From Cymbidium sinense (taxonomy: Eukaryota > Streptophyta > Magnoliopsida > Asparagales > Orchidaceae): a stretch of DNA of 64,000 nucleotides. The translations under genes were made by a program, and so were the position numbers. The stretch covers positions 23,709,808-23,773,807 of the forward strand of contig CM038214.1 in assembly GCA_021442155.1 (NCBI GenBank), in the 5' to 3' direction. Positions 48,842-60,147 of the stretch are shown here, piece by piece; the first letter of the stretch is position 1; each line of letters starts with the position of its first letter. A model generated the notes under the pieces. That model searched no databases and was not told the DNA's origin. It worked only from the letters and a program-made list of their open reading frames with translations.

Positions 48842-49036
48842 TTATATCTTCCTTTGCTTGCAACCAATGGCTTTATATTCCCTCTTCTTTTTTATGTAAG
48901 TATTATAGAATTTTGTATTTTTGTCACCTTTTTTGAGATTAATTACAATAGCTTTTTGTGCTAAGAAATCATCTTCCATAGCAATGAGGTCATTAAGAGT
49001 TAGTTGGGCATGTTTGAGGTCTTCTTCAGCTATCAT
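48842..49036 (-). pseudogene. LINE endonuclease-RT linker
   Basis: A 64-codon open stretch with 'DDFLAQKAIVINLKKGDKNT' and 'KFYNTYIKKKREYKAI'. It matches the linker motif usually read 'QKAKxxWLKxGDxNTKFFHxxxKKRRxxNxI' between endonuclease and RT of plant LINEs. Confidence 0.82.
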
Positions 49037-49129
49037 TAAGGTGTCATTGATATGAAGATTTTCAAGGAGGTATACCTTTTGTTCCTATGCCTTAATCTAT
49101 TTTTGTATGTTTTCAAAGACTTTCCAATT

Positions 49130-49955
49130 TTATTCCTTCAAATTTTTGGTTATGTTTTTGTATAAACTCCAAAATCTAGTCCATGGGTCAGTTGAAGTTG
49201 ATGTCCATGCACTTTGAAGGCAATCGATGAAGAGGTCATGCTTTGTCCACATATTATAGAATTTGAAGGTAGGTTTGGATGGTTTATAAAGGTAATCTAT
49301 AATTAATAGTAAGCGAGCATGATCTAAACAAGTTATGTTTAGGTGTCTTATTATAGAATGCCAAAAATGATTGAGCCATTGTGTATTGAATAGAATTCTA
49401 TCAAGCCATTCAAAGACTCGCTCTCTATTCCATGTGTAAGGTGACCCACTAAAACTAGGTTCAATTAGGTGTCCATTTCCAATGTAGCTAGCAAATTCCC
49501 CTATAACAATTTTATTCAATTTTCTTCCTCCTTTTTTCTTATTTGAGTTTGTGATCATATTGAAATCACCCTGCACTATCCAACTATGTTGGCAATTTTG
49601 GCTAATGGAAATGATTTTGGTCCAAAGATCCCTTCTTGAGTCTCTAGAGGCGCAAATGGTGGCTTGTGTAGAATAGTTACTATAGCTTATGTGTATATGT
49701 ACAAATTGGGAGTCATCAATCAAAAGGTCAATGTGAAAGGTGCTTTTATAAAATAGCAAAATTTTATTTGTCCAATTTTGAGCAATGTTAAAGCTTTGAA
49801 ATTTCTATCTATGCTTTTCAATGTTGTAAGGTTGAATGAGTGGCTCTTGGATGGCAAAACTTGGAGATTGTAAGTTTTAATAAGACTCTTAAGTCTATTA
49901 GAGGCTACCTTGTTGGAAATATCTCTAATGTTCCAAATTAGAAAAATAGTTATGC
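49130..49955 (-). pseudogene. LINE AP endonuclease, broken
   Basis: Starts 'IFLIWNIRDISNKVASNRLK' near 49.95 kb, then a shift. The 209-codon stretch 49130-49759 has 'WIVQGDFNMIT' (GDFN intact), 'FSGSPYTWNRERVFEWLDRILFN' and 'CLDHARLLL', matching 'SDHxPLL' with the first Ser changed. 'KFYNMWTKHDLF' and 'WTRFWSLYKNITKNLKE' follow. Identification is strong. The N-terminal Glu-bearing 'SEP' block is lost in the shifted part. Confidence 0.92.
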
Positions 49956-50679
49956 TTAGAGTACTTAGAGCCCCTAGAGGCTCTAGTAGCAATCCTATCA
50001 TACAAATTGCCTAAAATCCAAGCTGAGGAGGTATTTTCTATGAATGATGCTACATTCAGATTATATGCCTTAATTCCCTTATTCCATTGTGCTTGTTTCT
50101 TTTAGATTCATGTATCATCCATTCCTCCTCTATGTCTTAAATTATTTGGTTTAAATCCTTAAGATTGGTCGTTTGTAGTGTAAATACTAGTGAGAGCACA
50201 TCATCAAGTTATGTTTGTTCTAGTTGACTACTTAGAAGCTCTATATTATTTTCTTCTTGATTGGTTGGTTGATCGATACCAATGGTGTATGGGTTAATAT
50301 TTCACTATTGTGTTGTTTGATCCAATTAGCCAGAGTGGTAATGGTCCTCTATTATCACATCAATATTGTCTCCTTGAGTTGTAGATTTAAGTTTATTAGT
50401 TGTTGCTATTGCCACAGGTTGTTTAGTGATAAGGTCTTGTTCATGTTGGTTTGTGGTAACTTCTAGTTTGTTTTTAATAGTTAAGTTTGTAAGCTCCTCA
50501 TTGTTTCCTTCCTAAGTACAATATGGTTTAGAGTTCCTTGTCCTTAATTCTAGAGAGCAATATAGCATTCCTCAAGCAGATGTCCAAACATTCTTCATAG
50601 TAATGTGGCTTCTATTAAATCACCACTTGCTACCAATAATCATTTATTAGAGTTCCTATCTAGACTTCACTAGCATGAG

Positions 50680-51313
50680 TTGTTGTTATATCCATTTCTA
50701 CAAGAACAATGGCTACAGATGGTCTTGTGAAGTTCAAAGTGATCAGGTCAAGCTTTAGAGCTTTGCCAAAGTTTGCAGCAAGAGAGTAGAGGATTTTCTT
50801 GTTAAATAAATGGAGTTTCAGACTTTGAAACTTTATCCATATTGGAACTATAAGAGGTTCAATGCTATAATCAAACTTGGGAGTCCATTTTAATACCTCA
50901 ATTAGTACATTATCAATGTGGTAGAGTTTTTTTTAGAAGAGCAGAGCATAATCTTCTTCCTTGTTGAGCCTTATGACAATATGCCTTCCATCTAAGAGTC
51001 TGATATTCTAAACTCCAATGAGCATGAGTTCATGAAAGTGCTTTTGTATATTGTCCATCTTCGAATGTTTGTAGGTGCACTTGCCAACCAATGTAAACTT
51101 AAGGGGTTCTGCCAACTGAGAATATTCAGAATCAAAGAGAAATAAAGTTGGTTTGCCATTCTTATGGTTGGCTTTTTTAATGAAACCAAAGTCATTGACT
51201 TCACAAAAATTATCATGGTAAGATTGCAGGATGATAAGTTTGATGGAGGGATCAATAATGTCATTTGAAGGAAGGTTGTTTGATAGAGCACCATCATAAG
51301 ACAAACCTTTCAT
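50680..51313 (-). pseudogene. LINE ORF1, DUF4283-type
   Basis: Frame 51313-51008 encodes a 101-residue N-terminal part ('KFTLVGKCTYKHSKMDNIQKHF', usual 'LVGKFSxxRPxxxxIxxxF'). It continues past a shift with 'GRHIVIRLNKEEDY', 'WTPKFDYSIEPLIVPIWIKF' and 'LKLHLFNKKILYSLAANFGKALKLD'. These match the DUF4283 and following domain of the nucleic-acid-binding ORF1 of plant LINEs. '.FTRPSVAIVLVEMDI' comes near 50.7 kb. Stops and a shift near 51.0 kb. Confidence 0.88.
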
Positions 51314-51420
51314 GGAAAGGAAAACAATGGAACAATAACTAATGGAATAATGCCCTAGAGGAGGAAGAGGCGTACCTAGGATGGGGAAAATGATGCCATT
51401 CGTTTAGGAATACTTAGTTC

Positions 51421-54400
51421 ATTCATCTCACTCACATTTTTTTTATCTTGTCCATGGATGTGCTTATTCGAGCTTCATAAATTGCACCATGGCTTGGAGA
51501 GCCATGGAATTGACTCCCCTCCTCCTACTCGAGCTCCATAGTGAAGTATTTACTTCACATGAATATGAGCTCAAATTTGGCTTTGTTTTGTTTAGATCAC
51601 ACTAACCCAAACCTAAGCCCAAACATTCCATGCATGATTTGTCTTAAAGTGATGATCCTTAAACCATTAGATCTAATTTAAATTAGATATAATAGTCTAG
51701 GATGGGTTGGTCCATAAACTTCACATACAAAGTCCAAAATTTAAATGTTATATTTTCAATTTTGGTATTTCCAAGTTTGTATAATAAGTTTAAATTTTTA
51801 GAGTTCTCACCTCTTAAAGCAAATAATTTAGAAGTGTTATTAAACATAAATTATATTATATAATTTAAATCTTAAGAATTTATTTCTCCACTATTTTGAA
51901 TGATTAAATAACTTAAATGCATCAAAAAAAAATATGAAACCTAAACATATGGTGTAAAACAATCCTAAGGACTTCCTATAGAAAATTCAAATTAATTAGA
52001 ATTAAAAGCAAAGAGTTATTAATTTTTAAATGCATATTTGAATATTCAAAATTACAAAATTAAAATATTCACTAAATATTGCAAAATAAATTAGTAGAAT
52101 ATTTAATGCACTAGTTTAAGCTTATTAAATTTTTTTTAATAATTTTATGAATTTAAATGAATAAGTTGTGCAATTTTTATTATATCAAATACATGTTTTA
52201 AATTATAAAAATAATAAATATACAAAAATTATGGAAAATTAAAATAATATTTCAATTGAATATTTAAACTCATTATGAAATTTTCATAATCTTCTAAGCT
52301 AAAATAAATTAATTATATATTTTTGAAGTAAATTAATTCTTATTTAACAAGAAGAAAGTTAAACAAAATAAAAATACATCCAAAAACTATGAGAATTAAA
52401 AAAAAATACTCATGGCACAAATCTAAGTATTATATGAAAGTTTCATAACTATTGAAGTCAAATTAAAAAATATTATGAATTACTAAATAAATTTAAGCAA
52501 ATATTTAAAATTAGTATAAAGTAAAATATATTTAAGATATTATGATTAATCTAGTGAATGCTTAAATTGATTATTGAGACCCTGCATGAAAATTTCATAA
52601 CTTTTTTTTTGTGATTATTTGAACAATGAAATCAATTTTCATTCTAAATTGAAAATTTAATTGAATAAAAAATAACTAGAAAATAAAATAATCATTAAAG
52701 TAATTAAATAAATAACCCCTATCCATGGGTCATAAATACTTTAAATTATTATCATAATTAGATAATTATTTTTATAACAAAAAAATTTTTAAATAATAAA
52801 TTTAAAAGATAAAATAAATAATTAATAATTATTAAAATAAAAAATTATTATTTAATTTATATAATTTTAAAAAATTAAACTAAAATTTTAAAAAAATTGT
52901 AATAAAATTTAAAAGGAATATTATAAGTGAAATGATTAATATTTCTAAATAGTCAACATTTATCAAATAAATGTTAAATAAACATAAAATATAAAATCAA
53001 ATTAGATCAAATAAAATTAACCAATTCCAAAATTCAAAATAATTATATATTAATTAATTTAAAATACATTTTAAGAAAAAATCACTTATGTTCAATCAAT
53101 AAGTGAGGTCAACTTAGCTAAATAAGGACTATAAGCGAACACTATGCTTAAACATGAGCAACTTAGAGTTTTAGTTTGAGCCATACTTGGATCAATTTCA
53201 AATCATGAATATTCTTAGTTATTTGTACAAAAATAGTATAACACTTATGTATTTCACAATACTCTTGTACTAGTATTTGTATTAAATTAGTCGTCTATCA
53301 TGTCTACACACTTGCATTATAGTTTGATTAATTTGAACTAAATTTTATTGTTATTTGGGATTCATTATATTAGTCAACCCCATCTTAACCACTACACATA
53401 CACATAAGATGATCATGTCTTTGAGGTAGATCAACCTTTTATGGAAACACATAATCTAAGATCATTCTACATAACAATCTAAGATTAGATTAATTTTTGA
53501 ACCAAGCTAGTAGACAATTGAATCATAAAATACATTGCCCTTTTTAATTACTTAACATATTAATTTTCTAAGCTATCTTACACTTACCCAACATTTTTGA
53601 GTAAGTGTGGTTTACTCATCTGCATAATATACATTAAATCAACATCCTTGATTAATGTCTCAATCATGTTTATATAATTACAAAATTTTCATGAGTTTGC
53701 CATACATATAATGACTTAACTCATTTTGGCAATGTTTTTTTTCTTGCAATCTTATTAAAATTGCTTCATGAACTAGATCTTCTCTTTAGATCAAGCTTAA
53801 TGAGAACTAATCAACAACTACTTATTAGTTATTTCCCAACTCAGTCATGCATTTATGATTAAATCATTCTTAGTTCACCAACCAATATGATAAACAACAT
53901 TGGGATTTTAGTATGCACATATACTCAATCCCAATTCATTGCTTTAAATGGATGGTTTTCATTCATATTTTGCACTTTGAACATTATAAGTTTCACATCA
54001 CAATAGAATCTTTGATATCCTAACTCCTCGGATACCAAAATATCCATTTGTGATTGATCGTCAACCACTTTTTTATCATATTGATACATTTGCATGTTAG
54101 TTACATTAAGTTAAATTATGTCCTTTTGGAGCATAAACTTGGCCAAAATCATGATTAATTACTATATATTATTAGATGAAGATTTATCAAATACTGAAAT
54201 ATTTAATAATGGTTAAATGTTTATTTGAGTAATTCGCTTGTTTGAATAACTTAAAGCCTCACTTATTTTGGAAAAAATATAAGCAAAAGTGATAATCCTT
54301 AGGATGATCAAATTACTCATTTGGATTAGCATGGTAAGTCATCATGATATGAGATGTCCCTTGGATGCACTAGTGCATAATTATGTGTTATGATTATTTA

Positions 54401-54470
54401 CAATAGTGTTCTCACTAGTATAAGGAGGTTATAGTTAGGTCACTTTGTTTGCACTAACCTTTTGGCTATT
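51421..54470. other. Very AT-rich non-coding stretch
   Basis: Between 51.8 and 53.1 kb the sequence is almost entirely A and T. No ORF, repeat unit or RNA gene is visible. From 53.1 to 54.5 kb composition is slightly less extreme, again with nothing recognisable. Confidence 0.5.
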
Positions 54471-54738
54471 ACAAATGAGGTTGTAAGAGTATGGCTATAA
54501 TTTATTTATTTTACTTTATTATAAAAAAATTTATTTTCTATGCCACATTGCTTTTGTACATTTATTAAGTTAGAGGTAGTTTCAATACTGATATCCGCAA
54601 ATACATTACTTTTAAATCATGGTGGTTGGGATGGGTGGTTAGGTTATAGTTTTTTTATATTTACTCTTTGATGTATTACTTTACTTCTATTGTGTATAAT
54701 AGCTCCATTTAGTCTAAGAGTTTACTTTATTTAGAACT

Positions 54739-54828
54739 CTTTTTAAACTTCTCTTATACAACAACAATCCTTTATCCCACATCATAGTGGGATAAAGGAT
54801 TGTTGTTGTACAATAGAAGTTTAAAAAG
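54739..54828. repeat. Near-perfect hairpin, 42 bp arms, 6 nt loop
   Basis: The left arm 54739-54780 and right arm 54787-54828 are reverse complements with two mismatches, separated by 'atcata'. The inner 24 bp of each arm (ending 'tttatcccac', starting 'gtgggataaagg') pair without mismatch. The adjoining sequence does not pair. It could be a foldback or MITE-like insertion, or an inverted duplication made when the LTR fragment beside it was joined. Its low GC and lack of a target duplication leave the class open. Confidence 0.95.
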
Positions 54829-55048
54829 GATAAACCCTATCTTACTTTTTCATGTAGCTTAGGTGAAAATCTCTGGTACATTGAAGACCCATCAACCTTA
54901 GGAAGCCTTATTAAGTAATTGAATTTATTATAGGGTAAGATGTTTTATCTTTTGAGATGATATATTTATCCCTTAATGACTTATTTGATTACTTAAATAA
55001 GTATAGCTAAGATCTGCATGGTGTCATAAATTGTCTCCATAGATTTTT
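54829..55048 (-). mobile_element. LTR fragment of the Tat gypsy family
   Basis: Direct match to 14.87-15.08 kb ('gatctctggtac..ttgaagaccca' and 'aataagtat..aagat.tg.atggtgt') and reverse match to 60.17-60.36 kb. Only about 220 bp is present, and it starts right at the hairpin. Strand is given relative to the other copies. The PBS-like motif immediately following would instead make it the plus-strand 3' end of a 5' LTR. Confidence 0.65.
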
Positions 55049-55066
55049 TGGTGACTCCGCTTGAGA
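55049..55066 (+). promoter_or_regulatory. Putative primer-binding site of a Tat gypsy element
   Basis: TGGTGACTCCGCTTGAGA resembles the motif TGGCGACTCYGCTGGGGA that follows the 5' LTR in Tat elements (recalled, not searched). It sits a few bases after the LTR fragment and about 1.2 kb before a plus-strand gag, the expected layout. Confidence 0.5.
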
Positions 55067-56226
55067 GAGTTCCTCTCTCTATCTTTAGAAATAGGATTTT
55101 ATCTTTTATACATTGGTAATGTACTTGAGTCATTCACAAGTTAGAATTTCCTTTTGTTTTATTGGGTACCTCTCCATTTCATTCTTGGTAGAGCATACAC
55201 AACATCTATAAAATGAATTATAACATCTATTTGATAAAATTAAATAGATGGGTCCTATAACTTGGACATTTTCAAATGCTAAAATAAATGTTTCTTCTAA
55301 AAATTTTTGCAATAAAAAAGATGGCAAAAAATTTTTTAATGGGTCAAAAGATTTTTGAATTTATAATTTTACTTAAAATTTTTTTATAACTTATAGAATT
55401 TTTTATAAAAAATGGTTGGACAACCCATTTTTACTACTACTTCTGGGGTCAACTTCTCTACTGGTAGTAGTAGACTGCTTGATGGATGCTCCATGATAAA
55501 ATTCAGAGTTGGCTTTTAAGACCTAAATATCACTATTGATAAATTGACCTTAGCTCATGCTAACAATGCATTTATTAAAACAAAAGTCTAACTTGGAGTT
55601 CTCTAGTGTACCCATAGCACTCATACTTTTAGTAGGGAGGTGTCTACAAAAATAACTTACAGAGCCTAGGTAAGTCCTGTATTGAAGAAAATCAAATTGC
55701 CTAGTTAAAAGACACATGTTTTCTCTTTTCCCAGCACTTTTGAGATAGGTTCCACTTTTGAGCCTCCCATGATGACCAAAAGTCAAAAGATAATAGAAAT
55801 GGGTGGCTTAAAAAACAAGACATTAAAGAAAGAAAGCAGAGTGAGCCCTTATAAATCAAAGAAGCTAGAGCGAGGGAGTGGTATACCCTTATGGATACTT
55901 CTCCTCTTTGGGAGAAAGTAGATTATACCCTTTTTCTATAGCCTAAGAAAGGAAGATGTATCTAGAATAGAAAGTTCTCCATTGTACCCCTTTAGTTATA
56001 AAAATAAGAAGAGTTTCAATCTATTAAATAAATAAACTTGTGTTAGACTGTGACAGTCCTTCATAGAACTATTGGGTCTTTTACTTATAAAAAAAAGTTA
56101 CTTAGAGTCATGAAGGGAGAAAATTCTAAGGAACTTGAGAGAAATTCTAGGAGAAGCTATATGACTATCCAAAATAAAGAAAAGTGAAAGGTAGTTTCTC
56201 AAGAGAGAAGAAGACCCTATCAACCA
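55067..56226. other. Probable gypsy 5' leader, no gene recognised
   Basis: Lies between the PBS-like motif and gag. It includes a purine-rich stretch (55.8-56.2 kb, 'aaagaaagaaagcag', 'gcgagggagtgg') with a texture like the mitochondrial-like tract. A 78-codon minus-strand ORF at 55550-55786 has no recognised homology. Confidence 0.35.
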
Positions 56227-57560
56227 ATGCCTATTGTATCTGATCAGTATGATCATCTAGCAAGGTCATTAACATGATATAGAAATGAACTGAATGACAT
56301 AAGAAAATATGGGTATCTTCATAGGAAGGATAATAGAAATGTTTATGTGAGAAATACCCCATTAGCAATAAAGCCAAAGTCACACTCACTTCCCTTACCA
56401 CCATCATAGCTAAAGAGATTAACAATTTCCTAGTCTCTTAAAGAGAGGCCCTTGTCACCTTTATTAAGCCCTAAACTGAGGACTTGTCATCATCTCATGT
56501 CTCTAGAGGAGAGATGGAGCCTCTTAATCCATCCCCTTATAATAGAGAAATTTTGAATAATAGAGACCTTGGTTTAGGAGCAACTCTGAAGGAGAAAGTT
56601 ATTATTATTCATGAATACATAAAGGAGAGACATTTGAACCCAAACCCATGGATGTAGAAACTAATGATGAACTTGAAGTAGTCCTTGAGAGTAATGGTCA
56701 ACTAATTCATCTAACTTAAGAAGAAATAAAGACTATTATAAAAGAAGATGAAGAAAAAAATAGAATTCAAGGAAGTTTTGACTTAGATCTAGATGACCTT
56801 TTAGATGAAGATTCAAAACTACCTGTAGCCCACATCTTTATGGTAGACATGAGAGCATCTAAAAAAGTACAAGAAACTCAAGATATTAAAAATAGGGTCC
56901 TATACATTATCTAACCCAAAAGTTAATCCCTCAATTATAAAAAAAAGATCCAAATCTTAAGAATGGAAAATAAGATGGAGGAGATGATCGCTATGATGCA
57001 ATCACTCCAAAATCAAATTCCTACCATTTCATAGCCTCATTCACTAGAGGAACTAGAGGATTCCCATCCCATGGATGATAGGAAATTTGGTTTAGGGGAT
57101 CATCATCAAGAACATAAAACAATGAATGGTGTATCACCCAAAACTAATTTAAAGTCTCTTATGGAACAACAAGTGAAAGAGGCAACTGTATAATCCTAAG
57201 GTATGACTTTGATTCCAAAGGGTAGACCTTGCCTTGAAGAGTATGATTATGTACCTTATTTAAATAGATTTTTACCTCCTACTTTCAAAGTATTTGATGG
57301 GATAGGCAATCCTAAATACTTTTTGTCACATTTATGGGCAAGTTTCTATAATACCAAAGGAAGTGATACCTTATTATTTAGGCAATTTATTTATAGTTTA
57401 ACCAAGGTTGCCTTTAATTAGTGTGTGGAATTGTCAAATGGTTTAGTTCACACATTCACAAAACTTGAAAACTTATTTGTGAAATGATTCACTGGTACTT
57501 GACATCATAATATAGTAGGTGACTTAGTCATCAAAAAATACCTAGTGAATCTCTCATAGA
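56227..57560 (+). pseudogene. Gypsy (Tat-type) gag, broken
   Basis: Would form the retroelement particle. A frame opening 'MPIVSDQYDHLARSL' is followed by an acidic region near 56.65-56.83 kb ('DLDLDDLLDEDS') and 'ENKMEEMIAMMQSLQNQIP'. The Retrotrans_gag core is in 57203-57421: 'PTFKVFDGIGNPKYFLSHLWASF' and 'DTLLFRQFIYSLTKVAFN'. After a stop comes 'VELSNGLVHTFTKLENLFVK.FTGT'. This matches 'FDGxGNPxxHxxxF', 'LRQFxxSLTGxAFxWY' and 'FxxLExxFxxRF' of gypsy gag. The expected Trp-Tyr is lost at the stop. At least four stops. Confidence 0.85.
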
Positions 57561-57564
57561 TTAT

Positions 57565-59325
57565 ATTCTATATAGGCCTGATGAAGATCCCTTTGGAATG
57601 TTAGATAGATTTAGATTGATGTTCACATGGTGAACATGTAGATTGTACTAATATCCCTTTGGAATTCTATAATTATAGAGGTGTTTATAGATTGAATGAA
57701 TAAATTAGACTTACATCCCTTTAGAATGCCAAAATTATAGGGGTGTTCATAAAGAAAATGAATAGATTGGACTTATATCCTTTTGGAATGCCTAGGCATT
57801 AATGGGGTAGCACATAGAAATTAATGGGGCAGCACTTTGGCATTTGGGAACTGCCACAAACATTGCAAGGCATAAGTTTAGGCCTTAAAACCAAAAGGGC
57901 AGCCACAACATTGAGCAACAAAAAATAGTGATGCAATGTTTAAAATAAAGGAAATCATGTTGACTTGTTGACCAACATCTAGGCTACCAAAATAGCAGAA
58001 GTGCTAGTAAAAAGTAGTTCAAAATACGGTAGGTGGTGAATGCATTTAATAAAGAGAAAAAAATTTTAATAAATGCCACAAAGCTATGTTAGAGCACGAG
58101 ATGCTCCATCAAAATGCTTTACGTACTAAGTTACTTATGCAATTAATAGTAATAAATATTCTAAATGTTATTTTGATGAGAATAGTAACTATGTTAATTG
58201 GTCGTGACACCTAAGCACATGTGGAGCAGGTTGGTCCTCATTATTAAAATTGAGGGACAAGTTGGTGGAGCATGGGCTTAAAATTAGAAAAAAGGTAGTG
58301 GTTAAGAACCGGAAAAGTGGCACTGGTGTCACACTTTCATGATAGCACTATGGTGCTGCAAATGGGCATTTTGATGTTACAACTCAAGAATATAGTACCA
58401 TTGGTTACAACACCTTGGTGTTATAGGGTAGCACTATCGTTCCATGAAGTGATACCGAGGTCCAAAAGAGAGTTAGCTCTGGGGATCAGCGTTGTAGTCC
58501 TATGAGACTTGAAACTTTTCTTTATGGCAATTTTCTTGTGTAGTTTTGCAGCTCCCACAAAATTTTGTTAGTATAATGGCTTAGCATTGCTAAATTTTTA
58601 AATTTGTTAGTGCAACATGCACTCTTTTCTCTTGTTCTAGATCCAAGATCAATGAAGGGAGGATTTTCATCTCATGTTATAACCAAGATTGACGATAGAG
58701 TCCTTCATATTTAAAACTTATGATCTAATGATCTCAATTTCAAGTTAATTTTAATTTTGATAGAGTTTTATCCTGGCAATGACTAATAATTTGTAATTAA
58801 TGAAATCATGCTCTTCTCCCTTGCTCTAGATCCAAGATGATGGAGAGAGGACAATTAACTCTCAACGGATCCAAGATCAATGGTGGAGATCTTGAGAAAT
58901 TTTTTATGGGCCAAGGAATCAATTACATTAAAACTTTTATTTCATATTTTATCTAAAAAATTATGCTTATGAAGTCTTTTCTTTCTCTTCAATTGTCTCA
59001 TGCAAGAAGGAGATTATTCATGTGAGAGGAGGGTATTTCCAATAGGATGATAGATAGAGTGCTTTAAAGAGTGTGCAAAGTTGCTAGAGAGAGTGCTGGA
59101 GAGAGTGTAGAGTGGCAAAGAGAGTGATGGAGAGAGTGTATAAAGTGGCTAGAGAGAGTGTGAAGTTATCCCTCCCCTTTTAATAAGAAACTATTCTCCT
59201 AATCTCTCTTGCTCTTCTTTTGTGGTGCTAATGGGACACAATAGGGATTAGAAAATGATTAATCTATGGTTGATTTATAAGAAAATTTAATATAAGAAAA
59301 AATTTAGGAAAGAACATCAAGTGAT
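57565..59325. other. Foreign stretch between gag and protease
   Basis: Gag homology stops at about 57.56 kb and the pre-protease region resumes at about 59.33 kb. The sequence between has no protein match. It holds the ~63 bp tandem repeat, a region near 58.3-58.5 kb with recurring 'ggtgttatagggtagcac'-like phrases, and two similar blocks near 58.63 and 58.82 kb ('tctagatccaagat'). Near 59.06-59.16 kb there are repeated 'gagagagtg' phrases. It is probably a nested non-coding insertion. Confidence 0.5.
57588..57790. repeat. Tandem repeat, ~63 bp, 3-4 copies
   Basis: Units start 'tccctttggaat' at 57588, 57654, 57716 (tccctttagaat) and 57778 (tccttttggaat). Each continues with an 'attatagaggtgtt'-like and a 'aatagattggactta'-like part. 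The first is most diverged and the last is cut short. Confidence 0.85.
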
Positions 59326-59329
59326 GAGG

Positions 59330-60117
59330 GACAGTTAACATGACCCCTACTTCTAATTGGGAGATATCAAGTCAATCTCCACGAGAAGGTCTTACCACCT
59401 TTCCTTCTTTTCTCTAAGGATAAAGGCAAACACATTATTGACTAATGTCTTGAACCTTTACAAAATGATTCAGTAGTTAATCCAGCTGCTCTTAAGGTCA
59501 ACTATAATGTTTTAGCTCAACTTAGGAAGCTACCTAATAGGCTAAGTATTTATGATGCATTTATTCTAATAAATGATAGAATTATTAGTTCATGTATTAC
59601 TCGGCAAAAAGATATGCCTACATAGCTAGCAACATCTTCCTTTGATGAAGCTTGTTATTTTAAAAAAGTTCCCAAGATAACATTCTTAGATGAAGATTTA
59701 TTTTTGGGAATGACTGACCGTTGTCCACCCCCTTTACATTTTAATTAGGGTGGAAAATTATAGATTATCTAGAGTTATTATTAATCTTAAGCTTCAGTCA
59801 ACATCATGAACTTCAAAATATTATCATTTTTGAAGATTAACACATGAAGACTTAGTTCTAATAAAATGTAATTAAGGGTGTTTAATGAAATGAGAGAAAA
59901 GGCTTTAGGTTTGATCACTCTATTATTAGAAATAGATGGGTTCAAAACTAAAGCAAAGTTTCACATTATTGATTCAAATATTTCTTTTAATGCTCTTTTA
60001 GGTAGGCCATGGACACATGGATATAGAATGGTTCCTTCATCATTCCACCAATGTATTAAAAACATAGGAGATGGAGTGGAGTTTACTATAAAAGAGATAT
60101 ACATTTTCTATTCATGA
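59330..60117 (+). pseudogene. Gypsy (Tat-type) protease region, broken
   Basis: Upstream conserved part: 'NYNVLAQLRKLPNRLSIYDAF' (usual 'FDVxAHLxxIPARLSxYDAL'), then 'ITFLDEDLFLG' (usual 'ITFTxEDxLLG') and 'CPPPLHF'. The protease reads 'SVNIMNFKILSFLKIN' after a frameshift. The bases where the catalytic Asp-x-Gly should be read Asn-Leu-Lys, so the active site is lost. 'VFNEMREKALGLITLLLEIDGFKTKAKFHIIDSN' and 'NALLGRPWTHGYRMVPSSFHQCIK' follow in the open stretch 59878-60117. The 'LLGRPW' and 'VPSxxHQ' blocks identify it. RT to integrase is missing after it. Confidence 0.88.
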
Positions 60118-60147
60118 AATTGAGCTCTGAAGATGTTAATTATATGC

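Larger units (their letters stand above)
45960..51420 (-). mobile_element. LINE (L1-like plant retrotransposon), minus strand, decayed
   Basis: On the minus strand from high to low coordinate: ORF1 with a DUF4283 domain (51.31-50.68 kb), endonuclease (49.96-49.13), linker (49.04-48.84), RT (48.59-47.83), thumb and zinc-binding region (47.8-46.6) and RNase H (46.55-46.0). All parts are in the normal plant L1 order and separated by stops. It is a different, not obviously close, copy from the LINE at 37.5-42.2 kb and keeps its ORF1. The 3' end lies near 45.96 kb without a clear poly(A) tract. Confidence 0.9.

Noticed and set aside
50257..50466. Plus-strand 69-codon hydrophobic ORF
   Set aside because: It lies antisense to the LINE between ORF1 and endonuclease, and no independent support was seen.
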